NCBI GenBank assembly: GCA_027214255.1
Contig: JAPWHL010000003.1
Location: forward strand, 235,295-299,294
Reading direction: 5' to 3'
Length of the DNA: 64,000 nt
Origin: Roseovarius aestuarii
GTDB lineage: Bacteria; Pseudomonadota; Alphaproteobacteria; Rhodobacterales; Rhodobacteraceae
The translations under genes were made by a program, and so were the position numbers. The notes below the pieces were generated by a model. The model saw only the letters and a list, made by a program, of their open reading frames with translations, was not told where the DNA came from and searched no databases. Below, piece by piece: positions 59,359 through 64,000 of this stretch. Position 1 is the first letter of the stretch; every line of letters begins with the position of its first letter.

Positions 59359-60489
59359 ATGGCTTTTATATCAGAGGTCAAATTTAACGGCACTGGTGGC
59401 GCAGGTGTTGGCAGTGCAGGTGAATATGTTGAAATCACGCTTGGCCCGGGTGACGATCCCGCGGACTTTGTTGTAAGCGCGTACAGAAATAATGGGACGC
59501 TGCACCATAATGCTGGAATACCGGGCGGCGAAGTCAACTTGTCAACTTTGACCGGCGTCCCGGACTTAGACAACCCAGACTATACAATTTACATTATTCC
59601 CGTCGGTATAAGAACCAGTGTTTCCGATGCAAACGAAGCTAGTGGGATTGCCTTGACCGACACCTCTGCAGGTGGCGGCGTCCTTAGTTTTTACAGCGGT
59701 GTGGATATTGCGAAGATCACGGCAACGCAGGGCGCTGCCAGCGGCGCCACAAGTGATAAAATATTTAATTATCATACACATAGTGTTGGCGAAAGCTATC
59801 AATGGGACATCTATGGTAACCAGACCATTGACACTATAACCCCCGGTGATGCTGTTTTATGTATCACGGGCGAAACCCGCGTTAAAACGCGTGCCGGTGA
59901 CGTTCAGGGACAGCACTTGAAAGTCGGTGATCTGGTTTGGACGCTGGATCACGGCTATCAACCTATTCGGTGGATCGGATTAACGCTGCGCAGCCCGACC
60001 GAGCTGATGAAAAATCCGAAAAACAACCCGGTTTGCATTGGGAAAAACGCGCTTGGCAACCAAACGCCGACCCGCGATCTTTTGGTGTCCCCACAGCACC
60101 GCATTTTCGCGCGCTCCAAGATTGCGGCCCGTATGTTCGGCTCTGCCGAGGTTCTGGCCCCGGCGATCAAACTGGTCGAAGTCGATGGCATTGATCAGGT
60201 CGAGGCCCGCAATGGGGTTCAGTATATTCACATCCTGTTTGATCGTCATGAAATCATCCAAGCAAACGGTGCACTGGTCGAGAGCCTGTTGATCGCAGAG
60301 CAGTCCGAGATGTTGCTGGAGGGCATGACTGAAATGGGCCCTGTTGCCACTACCCGCATGGCGCCTGCCCGCGCCTTGATAAAGAACAAAGCATGCAAGA
60401 ACTTTGCCCAAAGGATTGCCAAGAATAGCAGAACATTGGTGGAAGAAGGCGCCGCTCAACATCATTCGGTGCATCTGAATATAGCGTAG
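59359..60489 (+). CDS. Hint_2 (Hedgehog/intein-type) domain protein
   Basis: A 376-residue protein. Residues 1 to ~160 form a beta-rich, Ser/Gly/Asp/Asn-rich domain with ISEVKFNGTGGAGVGSAGEYVEIT, similar in feel to a lamin-tail-like fold. From Cys168 (AVLCITGETRVKTRAGD) a Hint_2 domain follows, with the typical LKVGDLVWTLDHGYQPIRWIG, LVSPQHRIF, and IHILFDRHEIIQANGALVESL. Cys168 is the expected nucleophile for self-cleavage (N-S acyl shift), which would release the N-terminal domain. No classical signal peptide is visible, so type I or other C-terminal-signal export is possible. ATG at 59359; a TTG is in frame four codons upstream. Confidence 0.85.
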   Translation: MAFISEVKFNGTGGAGVGSAGEYVEITLGPGDDPADFVVSAYRNNGTLHHNAGIPGGEVNLSTLTGVPDLDNPDYTIYIIPVGIRTSVSDANEASGIALTDTSAGGGVLSFYSGVDIAKITATQGAASGATSDKIFNYHTHSVGESYQWDIYGNQTIDTITPGDAVLCITGETRVKTRAGDVQGQHLKVGDLVWTLDHGYQPIRWIGLTLRSPTELMKNPKNNPVCIGKNALGNQTPTRDLLVSPQHRIFARSKIAARMFGSAEVLAPAIKLVEVDGIDQVEARNGVQYIHILFDRHEIIQANGALVESLLIAEQSEMLLEGMTEMGPVATTRMAPARALIKNKACKNFAQRIAKNSRTLVEEGAAQHHSVHLNIA

Positions 60490-60833
60490 GCAAGCGTCCA
60501 TAAGGGCAAGGATAGAAAGGTTTACTTGAGGACAGGCGTGTATTCATCGCTTGAGACGCTCATAACCCACCGTTTATGAAGAATCCGGAGCGGTTGACCA
60601 ATGTCTGCGCAGTCGTCTTGCGAGCGTTACTGTTTCGGGGGTCCGATGTTGCGCGCACCTTTGTCCCTTTTCTGAACATGGTGCTCTTGTCCCGTCCAAG
60701 GTGCCTGAAGGGTGCTGTAGATGAAAGTGGCGTAGCCTTCACTCCGCAGTAGTCAATCGCGCGCACTCTGCTACATCTGTTTAATCGCCGCTTGCATGGT
60801 TGCGGCTTGGATGTGCATCAGGAGGCCACGCGC
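60490..60833. other. 344-nt intergenic region
   Basis: A gap with no convincing gene. A minus-strand frame at 60560-60766 is open but unrecognised and without a ribosome site. The promoter of the methyltransferase gene must be here. I see no repeat or clear terminator. Confidence 0.4.
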
Positions 60834-61730
60834 ATGACCGACATTACCCTTCTGGACGGCTCGATCGGGCAGGAAATCGTCAAACGCTCGGGGGTTGCAG
60901 CCACGCCTTTGTGGTCGACATCGGTCATGATGGAAATGCCGGGTATCGTGGGGGAGGTGCACAAGGATTACTTCAACGCGGGTGCGACCATTGCGACGAC
61001 CAACACCTATGCGATCCATCGCGACCGGTTGGAGCCTGTTGGTATGGCCGACAAGCTGACGGGGTTGATTGACTGTGCTTTGCACGAGGCAACCGATGCG
61101 CGTGCGGCGCACGGATCGGGCCGGATAGCGGGGTCGTTGGGACCGTTAGGGGCTTCGTACCGTCCGGATATTGCTGTGCCGATGGAGCTTGCCGCCCCGG
61201 CTTTCGCCGATTTGGTGGCCCTGATGGCCCCGCGTGTTGATCTGTTCATCATCGAAACTGCCGCATCCGTGCATCAGGCCCATACGGCGTTGGAAGGCTG
61301 TCGCGATGCGGGCAAGCCTGTTTGGTTGGCGGTGACGGTGGATGACAGCGACGGGACCCGCCTGCGGTCCGGGGAGCCATTGAGCGATTTGACGCCTTTG
61401 GTGACAGGGTATGCCCCCGAAGCGGTGTTGATTAATTGTTCACGTCCCGAGGTTGTGGCCGCTGGACTGGACCAGTTAAAGCCATTGGGCATACCCTTTG
61501 GCGCCTATGCCAACGGGTTCACCAAAATCAGCGACGCATTTCTGCAAGACAGGCCGACGGCGGATTCCCTTGAGCAGCGCACCGATCTGGGCCCAAAGGC
61601 CTATGCGGATTTTGCCATGGGGTGGGTCGCGCAAGGGGCCACAATTGTCGGTGGATGTTGCGAGGTCGGCCCCGACCATATCACCGAGTTGGCCGCGCGT
61701 TTACATACTGCCGGACACCGGATCGTTTAG
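60834..61730 (+). CDS. Homocysteine S-methyltransferase family protein
   Basis: A 298-residue zinc-dependent methyltransferase that makes methionine from homocysteine using a methyl donor such as S-methylmethionine, betaine or a sulfonium compound. Family features are LLDGSIGQEIVKR, ATIATTNTYAIHRDRL, GSLGPLGASYRPD, VLINCSRPEVV (first Cys zinc ligand) and VGGCCEVGPDHI (the Cys-Cys ligands). The ATG at 60834 follows CAGGAGGCCACGCGC. In this setting, next to dimethylglycine dehydrogenases, a betaine-homocysteine methyltransferase-like role is attractive (inference). Confidence 0.9.
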   Translation: MTDITLLDGSIGQEIVKRSGVAATPLWSTSVMMEMPGIVGEVHKDYFNAGATIATTNTYAIHRDRLEPVGMADKLTGLIDCALHEATDARAAHGSGRIAGSLGPLGASYRPDIAVPMELAAPAFADLVALMAPRVDLFIIETAASVHQAHTALEGCRDAGKPVWLAVTVDDSDGTRLRSGEPLSDLTPLVTGYAPEAVLINCSRPEVVAAGLDQLKPLGIPFGAYANGFTKISDAFLQDRPTADSLEQRTDLGPKAYADFAMGWVAQGATIVGGCCEVGPDHITELAARLHTAGHRIV

Positions 61731-61738
61731 GGGCCGGA

Positions 61739-62698
61739 ATGCACATACGCGCACCTATACGTTTTGATATCTGGCTGACGCCCGGTTTTGTGCTGACCGA
61801 ATATGCGGCCATCACGGACGTGCTGCGCACCACCAACCGCTGCCTGCCCGAGCCTTTATTCGCATGGCGCAGCCTGTCGGTAGCGGGCGGGCCAATTCAA
61901 TGTCTGTCGGACGCGTGGGTCGAAACCCTGCCGCCCGATCCATATCCCGAGGCTGAATATTTCATTGCCCCCGGCAACTCAGACCCGACGCATCCGGCGT
62001 TGAGCATCGAGCGCGTTATCGACACCTATCTATCGCGACAGTCCAAGGTGGTCCTTTTGGCAGAAGCCGCCGCGCGCCATATTCAAGCGCGCGGGCACCA
62101 TGAGCTGGCAACTCATTGGGAGAATCGCGCGATTTTGCAGGAAGAAATAGGGCTGGACGACGGTCCACATGCCTTGGCAACCGAAGTGGGGCAGGTGATC
62201 ACGAGCGCGGGCATGGGATCGACCGTGGATGTCATGCTGACCATTGTTGCGCGCCATGTTGATCCGGCGGCGGTGACCACGGTTGCCGATATCCTGTTGC
62301 ATGACGTCATTCGCGATCTGGGCACATTGCAGCCCTATGGAGGCAAGCGGATTGCCGTCACCGGGGATTCAGTGCTGGACCGCTGTATCGAGTTGATGCA
62401 GGCCAATGTCGAAGAGCCTTTGCCGATTGCCGATCTGGTGCGGCTCGTCAACGTCTCCAGCCGCTCATTAGAGCGGCGGTTTCGGGATCGCTTGGGCACC
62501 CGGCCCGCGCAATATTATCGAGCCTTGCGATTGCACCGGGCCAATAACCTGCTGTTGAACACGTCTTTGCCAGTCAACCAGATTGCTTTGGCCTGCGGTT
62601 TTCAAAGCGGATTCACCTCGCACTATCACGCGCAGTTTGGGTTGAAACCCATGGATATGCGCAAACGCAAACGTGGCGGCACACCCGGCGCGGCTTGA
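61739..62698 (+). CDS. AraC-family regulator with GATase1-like N-terminal domain (GlxA/GbdR type)
   Basis: A 319-residue activator. Residues 1 to ~190 resemble the DJ-1/PfpI-like sensor of GlxA regulators (FDIWLTPGFVLTEYAAITDVLR ... AEYFIAPGN ... VVLLAEAAARHI), apparently without the nucleophilic Cys, so non-catalytic. The C-terminal ~100 residues carry two helix-turn-helix motifs (IADLVRLVNVSSRSLERRFRDRLGTRPAQYY and VNQIALACGFQSGFTSHYHAQFG). GbdR-like members activate glycine betaine/dimethylglycine catabolism. The gene lies 8 nt after the methyltransferase stop and before a dehydrogenase gene, which fits that role. Confidence 0.9.
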   Translation: MHIRAPIRFDIWLTPGFVLTEYAAITDVLRTTNRCLPEPLFAWRSLSVAGGPIQCLSDAWVETLPPDPYPEAEYFIAPGNSDPTHPALSIERVIDTYLSRQSKVVLLAEAAARHIQARGHHELATHWENRAILQEEIGLDDGPHALATEVGQVITSAGMGSTVDVMLTIVARHVDPAAVTTVADILLHDVIRDLGTLQPYGGKRIAVTGDSVLDRCIELMQANVEEPLPIADLVRLVNVSSRSLERRFRDRLGTRPAQYYRALRLHRANNLLLNTSLPVNQIALACGFQSGFTSHYHAQFGLKPMDMRKRKRGGTPGAA

Positions 62699-62900
62699 TC
62701 CGGGATGCTGTGTTGACCCTGCTTAAGGCCTGCCGTTTTGCGGGGGCGCCCCATGTGTTTGGTTGAGGTGGAGGTTTTTGCGTATTTCGTGACGAAAATC
62801 CGCACGCGTGGTTGGGGGCAATGCGCTAAGGTCTGGGACAGTTTGACATCAATTGGATCAACCGAACCCGACCCAAGGGCGCGGGGCATGGAGTAGCAAA

Positions 62901-64000
62901 ATGGATCTTCCCACAAAGGCCCGCGTGGTCATCATCGGTGGTGGCGTTATCGGGTGTTCGGTGGCCTATCATCTGGCAAAAATGGGTTGGAGCGACATTG
63001 TCTTGCTGGAGCGCAAGGCATTGACGTCGGGCACAACGTGGCATGCGGCGGGGCTGATCGGTCAGCTGCGGGCCTCCAGCAGTATGACCAAACTGGCGCG
63101 CTATACAGCTGAGTTGTATTTGAAGCTGGAGGAAGAAACCGGTGTCGCCACAGGCTTGCGCCAAGGTGGGTCGGTGTCTGCAGCGTTGACATCCGAGCGG
63201 CTGGAGGAATTGCATCGTCAGGCCGCAATGGCCCGCGCCTTTGGCGTGCCGGTCGAGGAGCTTTCGCCCAGTGAGGTCAAAGACAAGTACCCCCATATCA
63301 ATCTGGATGGTGTGACTGGCGGTGTCTGGTTGCCCACGGACGGGCAGGGTGATCCGGCCAACATCGCGCTGGCGCTGGCTAAGGGTGCGCGACAGAATGG
63401 CGCGCGAATTCAGGAGCGGGTCAAGGTCACAGGTGTGGCGCGCACGGGGCGTCGCGTGACGGGCGTGGACTGGGTGTCGGATGATGGCACGGCGCAGGGC
63501 CATATCGAGGCCGACATGATCGTCAACTGTGCCGGCATGTGGGGGCGTGAAGTGGGCAAGATGGCGGGCATAAATGTGCCGCTGCATGCTTGCGAACATT
63601 TCTACATTGTGACCGAGGCGATCAAGGATCTGCCTCGTCTGCCGGTGCTGCGTGTGCCGGATGAGTGCGCATATTATAAGGAAGACGCGGGCAAGATGCT
63701 TTTGGGGGCGTTTGAGCCGTTGTCAAAGCCGTGGGGTATGAATGGCATTCCCGACAGTTTCGAGTTTGACCAACTGCCCGAAGATTTTGACCATTTTGAG
63801 CCTATTCTGGAAGCGGCTTGTAACCGAATGCCGGTACTGGCCGACGCGGGGATTCACACGTTCTTTAACGGGCCTGAGTCTTTTACGCCGGATGATGCAT
63901 ATCACCTCGGCCTTGCCCCCGAGATGGACAACGTATGGGTTGCGGCCGGGTTCAACTCGATCGGAATTCAGTCTGCGGGTGGCGCGGGGCACGCGCTGAG
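62901..64000 (+). CDS. Dimethylglycine/sarcosine dehydrogenase-type flavoprotein (partial, runs off window)
   Basis: The frame opens at ATG 62901 and stays open to the window end: 366 codons of a probable ~800-residue enzyme. It begins MDLPTKARVVIIGGGVIGCSVAYHLAKMGW (FAD motif), has the covalent-FAD-like TTWHAAG, and continues with LGAFEPLSKPWGM and GFNSIGIQSAGGAGHAL. It is clearly paralogous to the enzyme at 56434, with matching motifs spaced alike, but the substrate may differ. It lies about 200 nt after the AraC regulator gene. Confidence 0.9.
   Translation, partial: MDLPTKARVVIIGGGVIGCSVAYHLAKMGWSDIVLLERKALTSGTTWHAAGLIGQLRASSSMTKLARYTAELYLKLEEETGVATGLRQGGSVSAALTSERLEELHRQAAMARAFGVPVEELSPSEVKDKYPHINLDGVTGGVWLPTDGQGDPANIALALAKGARQNGARIQERVKVTGVARTGRRVTGVDWVSDDGTAQGHIEADMIVNCAGMWGREVGKMAGINVPLHACEHFYIVTEAIKDLPRLPVLRVPDECAYYKEDAGKMLLGAFEPLSKPWGMNGIPDSFEFDQLPEDFDHFEPILEAACNRMPVLADAGIHTFFNGPESFTPDDAYHLGLAPEMDNVWVAAGFNSIGIQSAGGAGHAL

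Noticed and set aside
60560..60766. Minus-strand 68-codon frame as a transposase remnant
   Set aside because: No transposase motif, inverted repeats or target duplication could be found, and the frame lacks a ribosome site.

Overview
The window reads as a chromosomal segment of a marine alphaproteobacterium of the Roseobacter group (Rhodobacterales). The support is: an L-malyl-CoA/beta-methylmalyl-CoA lyase very like Rhodobacter Mcl1, a LuxI-type AHL synthase, a bacterial voltage-gated sodium channel, a Hint_2-domain protein, dimethylglycine dehydrogenase-like FAD/GcvT proteins, GC-rich codon use, and recurrent intergenic tail motifs. No transposase, integrase, CRISPR array or rRNA operon was seen. 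About 64 genes are supported, mostly tightly packed, plus one tRNA.

Layout. 1-6.6 kb (minus): pheT (cut by the window edge), a small membrane protein wedged between pheT and pheS with overlapping start/stop codons, pheS, a CAU-anticodon tRNA, rpmI-rplT with a clear terminator, and pyk. 6.6-8.1 kb (plus): an N-formylglutamate amidohydrolase-like gene, a CHMI-type tautomerase and a DUF1244 gene. 8.2-11.1 kb (minus): dgcN-dgcA-dat, a likely D-glutamate/D-alanine catabolic operon. 11.3-16.8 kb: two MFS transporters, mcl1, a NaChBac-type channel and an SDR coupled to a RecD-like helicase. 18.4-23.9 kb (minus): luxI without a luxR beside it, next to phosphomannomutase, kdsA, kpsE and kpsT, with no kpsM visible. 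24.1-27.6 kb: an ArsR regulator with a DUF318 (ArsP-like) permease, a CoxG-like protein and a flavin amine oxidase. 27.8-36.4 kb (plus): an ABC-2 exporter, an S49 protease, a zinc-ribbon microprotein, a Na+/Ca2+ exchanger, an SDR, then uvrC-pgsA-moaD-moaE and an SCP2 protein. An AT-rich segment with two DnaA-box-like sequences lies just before uvrC.

The most unusual block is 36.4-41.8 kb. Six consecutive genes on the plus strand encode exported proteins: a lipoprotein, a DUF4384-like protein, a trypsin-type zymogen, a HExxH metallopeptidase, a cysteine-containing secreted protein and an M14-like zinc carboxypeptidase. Divergent from them is a pair encoding a probable winged-helix regulator and a small secreted protein. 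A perfect 9-1-9 palindrome lies in the shared promoter region.

41.8-52.8 kb is core metabolism and envelope: a ubiH-type hydroxylase, an amidase, ftsK, an exoD-like gene, lolA, a lytic transglycosylase lipoprotein, an AEC transporter, hspQ and a gamma-glutamyltransferase. 53.1-54.7 kb carries an RsbW-like kinase/STAS pair and a free-methionine-(R)-sulfoxide reductase. 54.8-64 kb looks like a methylated-amine (betaine/dimethylglycine/sarcosine) region: an XRE-cupin regulator with two matched inverted-repeat pairs upstream, a LysE exporter, a GFA protein, two dimethylglycine dehydrogenase-like genes (the second cut by the window end), a Hint_2 protein, a homocysteine S-methyltransferase and a GlxA-like AraC regulator.

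All product names rest on reading motifs and remembered family features. No database search was run.
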